Notes under the pieces: model-generated
Database searches by the model: none
The model's input: only the letters and a program-made list of their open reading frames with translations
Told to the model about the DNA's origin: nothing
Translations under genes and position numbers: made by a program
Shown: piece after piece, positions 25,259 to 33,378 of the stretch
Layout of the letters: each line of letters opens with the position of its first letter
Position numbering within the stretch: position 1 is the first letter of the stretch
Source of the DNA: an uncultured Christensenella sp.
GTDB lineage: Bacteria; Bacillota; Clostridia; Christensenellales; Borkfalkiaceae
Length of the DNA: 64,000 bases
Reading direction: 5' to 3'
Assembly: GCA_910587015.1 (NCBI GenBank)
Contig: CAJUME010000005.1
Coordinates: 186,001 to 250,000 of the forward strand

Positions 25259-26044
25259 TTACTGTTCCTTGATAAATAGAATAACACCGTCGCTTAACGC
25301 ATTGACCGGCTCATTGATAATAATCTTAAAGCCAATTCTAGTGCCTATGTCTGCAAGCCATGAACGCTTTATAAGATATTCGTCTTGTCTTTTTGCAACA
25401 AGTTCTCCCGCCAAATATTCGTTTTCTCTACTGTACTCAGCAATTTGATGTGTCAAATCTAAATCACTTTTCTCAAATGAAGCAAGGGCTTTCCAAAATG
25501 TAGAAGCAGCCCCCTCTTCTTTTCTAACTCTCCATAGGTTTAGAATTTCTTCACTGTCGCCCAAATCAGTTGCAGTTTCAGGTATGAATGTTTCGGCTAT
25601 ACACAAGAAAGATTTATTTTTCATATTTTTGTACGCATCTTGCAAGAAATTTATTTTCTTTTCAATTGGATCCAAAATATGATGATATGAGTAAAGCAAG
25701 TAAACTAAATCTTCATCAAGCTTAGTGCCCACAATTTTGCACATATCGGCAGTACTAAAATCGACATTTGTAATTTTATTTTCTTCGGCTTCTTTAGTAG
25801 CAATAGCCGTTACATCACTACGCATATCTACGCCGGTAAACTTGATATTTTTAAATAATTTTGCAAGCTTAATTGTTGTTGCGCCGGTAGCCGATCCAAG
25901 TTCTAATACTTTTGACGGCTTAGTAATCCGAATGATTTTTTCTACAGCATCTTGCAATGCTAAGTAATACGAAGTTTGTCCTAAGTATTTTTTAAATGTT
26001 TCCTTATTATTGAAATAACTAGGTGTCTTAGTGAAATCAGCCAT
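25259..26044 (-). CDS. Class I SAM-dependent methyltransferase
   Basis: The 261-residue enzyme shows motif I VLELGSATGATT (about residue 46), the acidic end of strand 2 (FTGVDMRSD), NVDFSTADMC as motif II, and LVYLLYSYHHI as motif III. No target-recognition domain for DNA or RNA is evident, so a small molecule or protein is the likelier substrate. GAGGAGGA precedes the ATG. The gap to the TIR gene upstream is two bases and the gap to the AroB'-like gene downstream is one base, which argues that these three products act together. Confidence 0.88.
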   Translation of the reverse strand: MADFTKTPSYFNNKETFKKYLGQTSYYLALQDAVEKIIRITKPSKVLELGSATGATTIKLAKLFKNIKFTGVDMRSDVTAIATKEAEENKITNVDFSTADMCKIVGTKLDEDLVYLLYSYHHILDPIEKKINFLQDAYKNMKNKSFLCIAETFIPETATDLGDSEEILNLWRVRKEEGAASTFWKALASFEKSDLDLTHQIAEYSRENEYLAGELVAKRQDEYLIKRSWLADIGTRIGFKIIINEPVNALSDGVILFIKEQ

Positions 26045-26046
26045 AA

Positions 26047-27249
26047 TTAAAAATCCTCCTCATCATCGTTGTCTATACTTTGTTTTGTTACTTGTTTGTA
26101 AAGAATTCTGTATGCAGATGAATCTGTTGCATCGTCAATTTCATAATATGCTCCGGAAAAATTCTTTCCATGAATTGGTTTTAAATCAGGATCATCTTCT
26201 GCCGTATAAATATTTGGTGCTATCTTTAATGGCTCTACGCCATCAAAGCTACAATTAATCTCTTGCATCTCAAAATCGTAGATAGGTGAATCTCTCAACA
26301 CGCCAAAAACTAATTTTTTTGTGCCCTTTTTATATCTTGTTAATGAGATACTTTGACTTAATTCCCCCTTATAGTATGAATTTACCTCATTAGGCCAATC
26401 TATCCTGTAATATATTTTAGCTTTTTCACCCGGATTTAAAGGTTTTGAAAAATGCAACTTAAAAACTTGAACAAAGTTAGGTTGTATTTCAATTAAACTG
26501 TCCACAACGATTCTTTCGCTATTATCGGAGAATATCTGCTTGGCACGAACTCTCATGTCTTCAAAATAAACCTTATTTTCGCCACATTCTTTATGCACAA
26601 TATAATGCGTAGGCTTGTCAGTTACGTTCTCTATAACAAGCCAACGAAAGGATGAATATCTACCTGAATCCTCTAATACATCTATGCGCTTTAAGTATTC
26701 ATAAAAATGATTATCATCAGAATATTCATCATTCTTAATGGATAATCCAAATGAGAGTCTCTTATCCTGAGTTTTTGCAACAAGCTCTTGGCGATTACGT
26801 TCTTTCAATGTTTGCAAATATGTATCATTTATAGTATCCGAATCGACATTTTCGCTTGAAAGCAAATATTTAATTTCTTCTACCAACAAAGAATAAAAGT
26901 CTTTGGGATTAGGAACCGCTTCTATCCAATGTTTACGATTTAAGTAATACTTATAGCTATCGTTATATTCAACTTCATCAATTTTAAAGGGCAAAATGAT
27001 TTTTGAATTGTTAACTGCTATTTCAATTTCATTCATGATTTGCTCTGATGCATTGATAGATGCAGAAGCTATCAGCAAGATAATTTTACAATCCTTTATT
27101 GCATGAACAATCTCTTGTGCGTATGGCATACCGCCTATGACGTTTCTTGGTGCAATCCAACAAGTTATCCCATTTTTCTCCAAAACATTGCAAATATCGG
27201 TTGCTCTTGTTCGTTCTTTTGAAGAATGAGAAATAAAAACTTCTTTCAT
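26047..27249 (-). CDS. TIR domain protein with C-terminal beta-rich domain
   Basis: The 400-residue protein has a TIR domain at residues 3-125 (VFISHSSKERTRA, WIAPRNVIGGMPYA, ASEQIMNEIEIAV with Glu74 at the catalytic position). A linker and a C-terminal region of about 230 residues follow, mostly beta (SFRWLVIENVTDKPTHYIVH, FKLHFSKPLNPGEKAKIYYR), suggesting a beta-sandwich sensor or binding domain. AAGGAGAG precedes the ATG. This layout suits an effector whose NADase activity is released by a signal bound at the C-terminus. It is the third of the operon's immune-type genes and is tightly spaced with the methyltransferase. Confidence 0.85.
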   Translation of the reverse strand: MKEVFISHSSKERTRATDICNVLEKNGITCWIAPRNVIGGMPYAQEIVHAIKDCKIILLIASASINASEQIMNEIEIAVNNSKIILPFKIDEVEYNDSYKYYLNRKHWIEAVPNPKDFYSLLVEEIKYLLSSENVDSDTINDTYLQTLKERNRQELVAKTQDKRLSFGLSIKNDEYSDDNHFYEYLKRIDVLEDSGRYSSFRWLVIENVTDKPTHYIVHKECGENKVYFEDMRVRAKQIFSDNSERIVVDSLIEIQPNFVQVFKLHFSKPLNPGEKAKIYYRIDWPNEVNSYYKGELSQSISLTRYKKGTKKLVFGVLRDSPIYDFEMQEINCSFDGVEPLKIAPNIYTAEDDPDLKPIHGKNFSGAYYEIDDATDSSAYRILYKQVTKQSIDNDDEEDF

Positions 27250-27283
27250 ATGTAAGACTCTCCTTGACTCTATTTAAATATAG

Positions 27284-29482
27284 TTAAATTGATAATTGTA
27301 ATTCAATTATTTTATACCCACAACTTTTTAACAACCAATAAGCGTCATCCAATAACTGATAATCGTACTTGATTACGTCATAGTCGACTTCGTTTCCGCC
27401 GTCACGCTCGGATACGATTTTTCTAAATTCGACAAGCCCGTCAAAAGTAGTTAAATTACCGTGTCTGCGTAAGCGGTAATTCTTCCCGTTCGTGTGTCTA
27501 AGTTTTCCGTTACGTTCGATCATTTCATTCAATATTTGTTTTTTGCTCGCTGGCACCATTCCTTGACTAATCATAAATGAATTCCATCTATAATGTTCAA
27601 GCACGGCTAAATTCTTCCTTTTTGAATCTTTAAATTCCAAAGGATATTTAATTATTTTTTTGTCCTTAATCACTGTTGAATACGTCTCGGTATCAGGAAT
27701 ATCGCCCTGAGCGTAATGATTCATATATTCCTCTTCTGTCAATGCCGGCAAATCATTTTCGTAATCTCTACAGTATTTTAATCCCATTAAATTCAATTTT
27801 GATTGCAGACTTAAACAACAGTATAAATTCGAATCTCTTTCAAATTGGCTTTTTGAAACAAACCAGTTTTTATTAGCTTTAATGCAGTTAGCTTTAACCG
27901 TTTCGTCATTTAATTTGAACGACTTATCAGTCGTAATTGTATATTCCAAATCGTAAATTTCGTTACGCAATTTTGCCATTTGGTAAATCTTATCGTTTTT
28001 AATTGCTTTGATATTGTATACGCAGTCGCTTTCGTTGCCTATAACAAAAACATTTTTTTCTTTAAATACCGCTACTTCTCCTTGTGCTTTTCTTACTTTA
28101 ACAAAAACTACCAGCTCGTCAACACCCCACTCTCTGCGCTTTTCAACCAACTTTTGTGCCATATCAATATTTTCCAAATCGGTTTGAAACGCTATTATCA
28201 CAAAATTTACATCATTCTTACTACGCGTGACTATTTCGTTTATGCGGTTATAAAACATTGGCTCGTTTATATCAACGTGATAATATTCCTCATTCGCCGG
28301 CAATTCGGGCAATGGCAAATATTCGTCAGGCTTCATCGTGCCGATTTCGTTTTTATACCTATAATACGAATGGTTTAGATTCTTATTATTCTCTGCATAA
28401 TTTTTATCGAACAAATGATATTTGACCTTTTTTAACGTCAATTCTTCATTGGATTTTGTGAGAAATTGATTATTGGCAACTGACGTTAAAAATATCTGTT
28501 GATTCGTTTTGCCGTATCCCACCATACAAACATTTATATCAATACCATTTTTTATAAGAGACGTTTCATAGTCTATATGGCGTTCATCCATAAACTTTGT
28601 GAACGGATGCTCATCAATAAACTTCATAGCAATCATCTGATATTTGTTTTTGTACTGTACACACCCCAATGCATTAGTAACGATATCGTTATAAATTGCT
28701 TCATATGTCGGTTCACCGAAAACAGTTACGTCCAATAAGTCGAAATATCTTTGTTGCAATTCATCAGACGCTTGTCTAATTTTTTTAATAATGCAATTGA
28801 TAATCGACAAATTCTTCTCATCATCTTCTGTGTTAATTATTACGACTATTCGGTTGTTCTTCTTATTTAAACAATTAAATATTGCATTTATTGTAGCATC
28901 AAAATTATTACAAGATATATATTTTATTTTTTTAATATATAAAGACAGCCCTTCTTGTGCAGAAATCTTATCAACTACAATACCTAAATTTGAATTGTTA
29001 CTATTATAAATAGACAAATTATTATTGTTGTTTCCAAATATGTACAGCTTGTTCTTTTTGGTGAACGTATTTTTTATTCTTTGCACAAACTCCCAGCCGC
29101 GTTGACCGGCAACAGAAATTGCAAATAATACAGCATTTAAAGTTACCAGCGTACAGCAATAATAAACGGTTATTCTATAGAAAACATTTTCATTTAAAAG
29201 AAGTTGGATTTTCGATAGTTCAAACTTTAATACGACTAAATTAACAGCATGAGTTAGCGCACTAAAAAAGGATTCAATAAGACTTTGATCTTTAAACCAA
29301 TATCCAATATAAAATAGTGGAATTGCCACTATAAAAACCGCAAAGCATTTACCCTTTTTAAAACCGCGAATAAAATTAATTCGTCCTTCACGATTTTTAA
29401 TAAAAAATCCTATTACAATATATAATACTTCTATAGTAAATAACGCCAAACATATAGCCGTTATAATATTTATCATAGCCAT
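27284..29482 (-). CDS. Membrane protein with tandem Rossmann (TrkA-N-like) regions and a C-terminal RyR domain
   Basis: The 732-residue protein has three hydrophobic segments in the first 130 residues (about 5-28, 47-65, 104-126). Two nucleotide-binding-like Rossmann regions follow (KLYIFGNNNNNLSIY near 145 and INVCMVGYGKTNQQIF near 310), as in RCK/TrkA-N gating proteins. A C-terminal RyR-type domain completes it (LAVLEHYRWNSFMISQGM, then YQLLDDAYWLLKSCGY). RyR domains in bacteria are thought to bind nucleotide-derived ligands. A membrane-anchored pore or sensor gated by such a ligand is a reasonable inference. AGAGAG lies before the ATG at 29482. Confidence 0.75.
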   Translation of the reverse strand: MAMINIITAICLALFTIEVLYIVIGFFIKNREGRINFIRGFKKGKCFAVFIVAIPLFYIGYWFKDQSLIESFFSALTHAVNLVVLKFELSKIQLLLNENVFYRITVYYCCTLVTLNAVLFAISVAGQRGWEFVQRIKNTFTKKNKLYIFGNNNNNLSIYNSNNSNLGIVVDKISAQEGLSLYIKKIKYISCNNFDATINAIFNCLNKKNNRIVVIINTEDDEKNLSIINCIIKKIRQASDELQQRYFDLLDVTVFGEPTYEAIYNDIVTNALGCVQYKNKYQMIAMKFIDEHPFTKFMDERHIDYETSLIKNGIDINVCMVGYGKTNQQIFLTSVANNQFLTKSNEELTLKKVKYHLFDKNYAENNKNLNHSYYRYKNEIGTMKPDEYLPLPELPANEEYYHVDINEPMFYNRINEIVTRSKNDVNFVIIAFQTDLENIDMAQKLVEKRREWGVDELVVFVKVRKAQGEVAVFKEKNVFVIGNESDCVYNIKAIKNDKIYQMAKLRNEIYDLEYTITTDKSFKLNDETVKANCIKANKNWFVSKSQFERDSNLYCCLSLQSKLNLMGLKYCRDYENDLPALTEEEYMNHYAQGDIPDTETYSTVIKDKKIIKYPLEFKDSKRKNLAVLEHYRWNSFMISQGMVPASKKQILNEMIERNGKLRHTNGKNYRLRRHGNLTTFDGLVEFRKIVSERDGGNEVDYDVIKYDYQLLDDAYWLLKSCGYKIIELQLSI

Positions 29483-29509
29483 TTTTCTCTCTAAAATTAT
29501 GATATAGAT

Positions 29510-31765
29510 TTACCTGAAACAATCTATTATATGTATATCTATACCATCTTTTAAACCGCGATCACGGGCTTGCTTTATTGCGTGGTAGGTTCCGCCGCGG
29601 TTAATTGGATTACCTGTTTTAGGATCTTCAAGAGGCAGTTCATTTCCATCCCACAACGCAATTACCTTATCACACTTTGATATGAGATATTTATTAGCTT
29701 CATAATATGTGTATTTTACATCAGGAATTACTTTACAAACAGCCGTCTGAGCCAATAATGACCGCATATTCGTTATATCGTCATCAGTTAATGCCCGGTC
29801 ATTCCTCTTTGCATCATATATAACGTCTGCAATATACTCTTCGTACGGCATAGGTATTGCCGCCTTAGTCGTCAACCCTAATTCACACGCACATTCTGCT
29901 ATTAATAAATCGGCACCGGCAGCATAACAAGTTCTTACAATAACGCGATAATCGCGCGAATATTTTTTTAATATATCTTTTACTTCTTTTTTGAGTCTTT
30001 CCCTATCATCATTGAAATATCTGTGCCCTGTGCCTGCAACTACCAACTCCGGTTTTCTTCCGGTACGATATTGATAAATTTTTATACCGTTCCCAACCTG
30101 CTTGAGTAATGGTATAATATTATTTATCATTAAACGATCTTTACTCTGTTCTTTTGGTGAAAGCAACTCATAGGGAACAATGTCTTTATGAATTCTTTTT
30201 GCATTACGCTCTTCGGTGCTTTTATAATCTACCCCGTATTTCCATCCGAGACTTAATTTTTCTCTCACCCAACGAACATGCTCTTCCCGACAAAGTAAAC
30301 CAACATTATCAGCATCCGCTTCTCCTGTTGTATTAACATTAAAGTTTTCAACAATAGGATAATCCAAATCTTTGCTACTATATAAGCAATTAATCAGCTC
30401 TAACTTATAAGAATAAGATTTTGCTTGCTCTATATTGGAAACTTTAAATTCTAATGGCAAACTTGCAAAGTCGGTATTGATATGCTCTATATCATTTTTA
30501 TCGCAATGCTCATCATAGTTTGCATGAATAGCTTTTGCAAAGTCGCATAAATTAATAAAATTATCGTCAGACGCATACGCATTAAGCTTTTTATCCTTGA
30601 TTTTTGTGTCTGCAAAGACATTCAATATCAGATCCGAATCGATGAATTTCTGAATATCGCCAACAAATGCTCCGTTTTTGATATTATCATAATTTTCATT
30701 CTTATTTTCAAAATAGTAAGTGGCTTTTATGGTGTTACCCGCGATTTCAAATTCAACATCCCACGCAATCGGTTTACGCTTACTATTTTTGCCGTATGCC
30801 CTTCTATCCCATGATTGCAACTCGTCGCAAAGAATCAGAAGATATGAGAGAGGGTGTTCCCGCAGAGTAATTCTGTGCGCGTTGTCAATATCGTACTTGT
30901 TGAGATTATTATGCAATAGAATTGCTGTCAGCACGTCAAGCAATGGCATATCTAAGCAAAACTGAGGATTTTCGAAAAGCCGTTTCAAAAGAATTACAGC
31001 GCTAAAATAGCCGTGATCCATAAAATTAGGCTGTTTTACCACCCTTGTTTTCAGCTTATCAATCAAGAGTTTATAATCATATCCCTCTCTTTTTTCAATA
31101 CCGTAAGCTAATAATTCATTGATAGAAGCAATCCGTCTTTTACATTGCAATTGCTCCTCTAATTTCTTGCTTATACCAGTTTCTATTTTCAAAAATGAGT
31201 CCATGTTCCCATACGAAATGTACGGTAAACAAGCCTTTAACGATTTAACATCATCTTTGCTTAATGACTTATTGTTTATCCACAATTCTTCCAAATAATT
31301 TTTTATCTGTTCGTGAACAAGTTGAAACGGATAACCAATATCATGAAAAAGAGCAACTAAGCCCCATAAACGGAGAAACGTGTACGGCTCATCTTCGTTA
31401 ATCGCATAAAAAGCATTAAATTCCTTACGGAATTTACCGTCGTTTGCATAGATAGCCAAACCTAACGAAAACACATATACCGAATGTGAATAATGATCTC
31501 GATGCTTAGAAAGCAATTCTCCAGTATGATATTCATGGTCAGATAGTGTCTCTAACAACTTTTGGGTATTATCATACCCCCTTCCGAACAATTTAAATAT
31601 TTCGCTAAAACAATAGTACACAGTAAAAGCATCATCTTTTTTACCGCTATTCAAAAAGCTTTTAACGGAATTTTGAAAACAACGCAAATCACTTCCAGAG
31701 ATTTTATTAGTGCTATTTTTTAATAAATCAAAAAAATTTTCATTTAATTGCATCAATGATTTCAT
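29510..31765 (-). CDS. HD-RyR-SLOG three-domain protein
   Basis: The 751-residue protein starts with an HD phosphohydrolase-like domain (HRDHYSHSVYVF at 88-99 and LWGLVALFHDIGYPF at 133-147, HD at 141-142). A RyR domain at about 490-565 follows (REEHVRWVREKLSLGW, then IVPYELLSPKEQ). The C-terminal 180 residues form a SLOG domain (LVVAGTGHRYFNDD, CYAAGADLLIAECACELGL, SKCDKVIALWDGN, GGTYHAIKQARDRG), the fold of LOG- and DprA-like nucleotide binders. AGAGGAC precedes the ATG. SLOG domains are proposed to make or sense nucleotide signals, RyR to bind them and HD to degrade them, so this one chain could hold all three steps. Confidence 0.85.
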   Translation of the reverse strand: MKSLMQLNENFFDLLKNSTNKISGSDLRCFQNSVKSFLNSGKKDDAFTVYYCFSEIFKLFGRGYDNTQKLLETLSDHEYHTGELLSKHRDHYSHSVYVFSLGLAIYANDGKFRKEFNAFYAINEDEPYTFLRLWGLVALFHDIGYPFQLVHEQIKNYLEELWINNKSLSKDDVKSLKACLPYISYGNMDSFLKIETGISKKLEEQLQCKRRIASINELLAYGIEKREGYDYKLLIDKLKTRVVKQPNFMDHGYFSAVILLKRLFENPQFCLDMPLLDVLTAILLHNNLNKYDIDNAHRITLREHPLSYLLILCDELQSWDRRAYGKNSKRKPIAWDVEFEIAGNTIKATYYFENKNENYDNIKNGAFVGDIQKFIDSDLILNVFADTKIKDKKLNAYASDDNFINLCDFAKAIHANYDEHCDKNDIEHINTDFASLPLEFKVSNIEQAKSYSYKLELINCLYSSKDLDYPIVENFNVNTTGEADADNVGLLCREEHVRWVREKLSLGWKYGVDYKSTEERNAKRIHKDIVPYELLSPKEQSKDRLMINNIIPLLKQVGNGIKIYQYRTGRKPELVVAGTGHRYFNDDRERLKKEVKDILKKYSRDYRVIVRTCYAAGADLLIAECACELGLTTKAAIPMPYEEYIADVIYDAKRNDRALTDDDITNMRSLLAQTAVCKVIPDVKYTYYEANKYLISKCDKVIALWDGNELPLEDPKTGNPINRGGTYHAIKQARDRGLKDGIDIHIIDCFR

Positions 31766-31788
31766 TTTTTCTTGTCCTCTTTTTTATT

Positions 31789-32976
31789 TTAATTCATTAG
31801 CCACTCGGCGATATCAACTACTTTTATACCCTCATACGTATATTCTTCATGATGGGTGCGGGCAATTAAAAGTTTGGGATATGCGTCCTTTATTTTCAAT
31901 AGCGAATCAATCTCGCGCTTAAAAGTGTTTTCATCGGATATACTATCGGACACTTGAATATATAATTTCTCATTCCGTTTTATAGCAACAAAGTCGATTT
32001 CCTTTTCATAGAGAACTCCGACGTAAACTTCATAGCCTCTGCGCAACAATTCCAACGCGACAATATTTTCATACACGCGCCCGTAATTCATATCTTTTTT
32101 GCCGAGAACTGCATACTTAAACGAAGTATCGCACAAATAATATTTTTCATTAGAAGTAAGATATTTTTTGCCCCTAATGTCATAACGATTTATACGATAG
32201 AATAAAAACGCTTCACATAATGCCTTTATATAAGAGCCAACCGTTTTATCTCCTACCTTTTTCTGCGATGTACTCAACGCATTAGCGATACTGTTTGCCG
32301 AAGCAAGATTGCCGATATTGTCCATTAAAAATGACGCTATTTTTAACAGCAACACTTTGTTTTTGATTTTTTTGCGCTTAATTAAATCTCGTTCGATAAT
32401 GGTCGTGTAAATATCTTTTACATAATCCAGCTTCAACTCTTCATTTTGATAAAGATAACAGCCCGACATACCACCGTCGACATAAAACTTATCAAAATCC
32501 GAAATGACCTCATTGCTTTCAAAATACCTTAAATACTCACTGTATGAAAACGGATACACAGCTATTTCAAGACACCTACCCGTAAAAAGAGTTGCTATAT
32601 CGCTACTCAAAAGAAAGGCGTTTGAACCCGTTAAATATATATCAAAAAGTTCTTCGGCATGTAAACTGTTTATGGCTTTTTCAAAGTTTTCACACATCTG
32701 AACTTCGTCAATGCAGACAAAATTCTTCATTCCTGCTTTATATGCAGATTTAATATAGTTGTATAATTGATGATAATCTTGCAAATCCTCGAATTCGATT
32801 AAAGAAAAATTAACATGAATTATATTGGCATCTTCATATTTTTCTCTTATGTAGTCGATAAACTGTTCCATAAGCTTGGACTTCCCTGAGCGGCGCACGC
32901 CTGTAATAACCTTTATATCCGGCGTACCGATTGTATTAATTAACTTTTGTAGGTATTCTCTTTCTATAAGCTTCAT
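31789..32976 (-). CDS. AAA_14 / DUF4143 ATPase
   Basis: The 395-residue protein is of the COG1373 type. It has Walker A GVRRSGKS (about residue 26), Walker B-like FVCIDEVQMC and sensor LTGSNAFLLSS, followed by the FTGRCLEIAVYPFSYSEYL segment typical of the family. The C-terminal DUF4143 domain has a restriction-endonuclease-like core (EIDFVAIKRNEKLYIQVS). Its cellular function is unknown for most members. The ATG at 32976 has GAGGTG upstream; an in-frame ATG twelve bases earlier lies before that site. It is first in the cargo operon and close to its promoter, so it may be a regulator, an antitoxin-like partner or part of the system. Confidence 0.85.
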   Translation of the reverse strand: MKLIEREYLQKLINTIGTPDIKVITGVRRSGKSKLMEQFIDYIREKYEDANIIHVNFSLIEFEDLQDYHQLYNYIKSAYKAGMKNFVCIDEVQMCENFEKAINSLHAEELFDIYLTGSNAFLLSSDIATLFTGRCLEIAVYPFSYSEYLRYFESNEVISDFDKFYVDGGMSGCYLYQNEELKLDYVKDIYTTIIERDLIKRKKIKNKVLLLKIASFLMDNIGNLASANSIANALSTSQKKVGDKTVGSYIKALCEAFLFYRINRYDIRGKKYLTSNEKYYLCDTSFKYAVLGKKDMNYGRVYENIVALELLRRGYEVYVGVLYEKEIDFVAIKRNEKLYIQVSDSISDENTFKREIDSLLKIKDAYPKLLIARTHHEEYTYEGIKVVDIAEWLMN

Positions 32977-32992
32977 AATGCACCTCATAAGA

Positions 32993-33046
32993 ATAATAGC
33001 ACATTAATTACGAAAAGTCAAGATTTTTTTAATTTTTCGTAATTAA
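32993..33046 (-). promoter_or_regulatory. Cargo operon promoter with 13-bp inverted repeat
   Basis: TTGACT (33016-33021), 17 bases, TATTAT (32993-32998) on the minus strand, with the start codon at 32976. A perfect inverted repeat TTAATTACGAAAA (33004-33016) and TTTTCGTAATTAA (33034-33046) brackets the -35 box, so a bound repressor would silence the whole eight-gene operon. No dedicated repressor gene is adjacent. Confidence 0.75.
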
Positions 33047-33097
33047 AACCGATTTGAATTACTAAAGATTTTGTTGTGCGATATTTTTTGCAAGTAA

Positions 33098-33138
33098 AAA
33101 GCGACTAATCTAGAATTCAATTCAAGAATAGTCGCTTT
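33098..33138 (-). terminator. Terminator just inside the right end of the element
   Basis: AAAGCGACTA (33098-33107) pairs with TAGTCGCTTT (33129-33138). On the minus strand TTTTT follows. It would stop transcripts entering from the spoIIID promoter and, in the circular form, end the recombinase transcript. Confidence 0.8.
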
Positions 33139-33179
33139 CCTTGACTTTACTTATTCAATTACCCACAAAAACCGTTCGG

Positions 33180-33308
33180 TTATGTTACTACCGTATGTAC
33201 GGTTGATTTGCTTATTGAGAAGTATGCCGCCGCCGCGCGCACGGTAGAGTTGGTTTTTATTATGTAATCAGCTTCCTTTAGTACTCTTTCGGTTATATAA
33301 TCCCACAT
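33180..33308 (-). pseudogene. spoIIID: spoIIID, 5' fragment (38 native codons plus 4 from the element)
   Basis: An ATG at 33308 follows GGGGGAG. It opens a frame starting MWDYITERVLKEA and reaching SISKSTVH at the att core, the SpoIIID helix-turn-helix. After the core the frame picks up four element-encoded residues (TVVT) and stops at 33180-33182. The truncated 42-residue product lacks the C-terminal basic helix required for DNA binding in SpoIIID. A sigma-E-like promoter is retained upstream. The matching 3' half is at 15063-15206. Confidence 0.93.
33194..33203. repeat. Right attachment core (attR)
   Basis: The second copy of TATGTACGGT lies at the element-host junction. The element side carries ACCGTTC, mirrored by GAACGGT beyond the left core. 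In the rebuilt circular site these arms are 38 bases apart, giving the imperfect dyad expected for a serine-integrase attP. Confidence 0.88.
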
Positions 33309-33378
33309 ATCTCTCCCCCGAATACCTATTTCGGCAACGGCGGTTAAAAATCTCCGCAATGCCGAGTCAAAGTAATAA

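Larger units (their letters stand above)
15206..33203. mobile_element. Integrative mobilizable element inserted in spoIIID (skin-like), about 18.0 kb
   Basis: The boundaries are set by a 10-bp direct repeat, TATGTACGGT, at 15206-15215 and 33194-33203, with the halves of spoIIID on its outer sides. The insert is 17,988 bp counting one repeat copy. It is distinctly AT-rich against both flanks, and all its genes read on the minus strand. From right to left it holds an eight-gene TIR/RyR/SLOG cargo operon, two regulatory or unknown genes, an oriT, a MobV relaxase, two small proteins and a large serine recombinase at the left end. No type IV secretion, replication or phage structural genes are present, so it should need a helper to move between cells. 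Confidence 0.92.

Noticed and set aside
15206..33203. Calling the element a prophage or a self-transmissible conjugative element
   Set aside because: There are no capsid, portal, lysis, replication or type IV secretion genes. Only a relaxase, oriT and recombinase support mobility.
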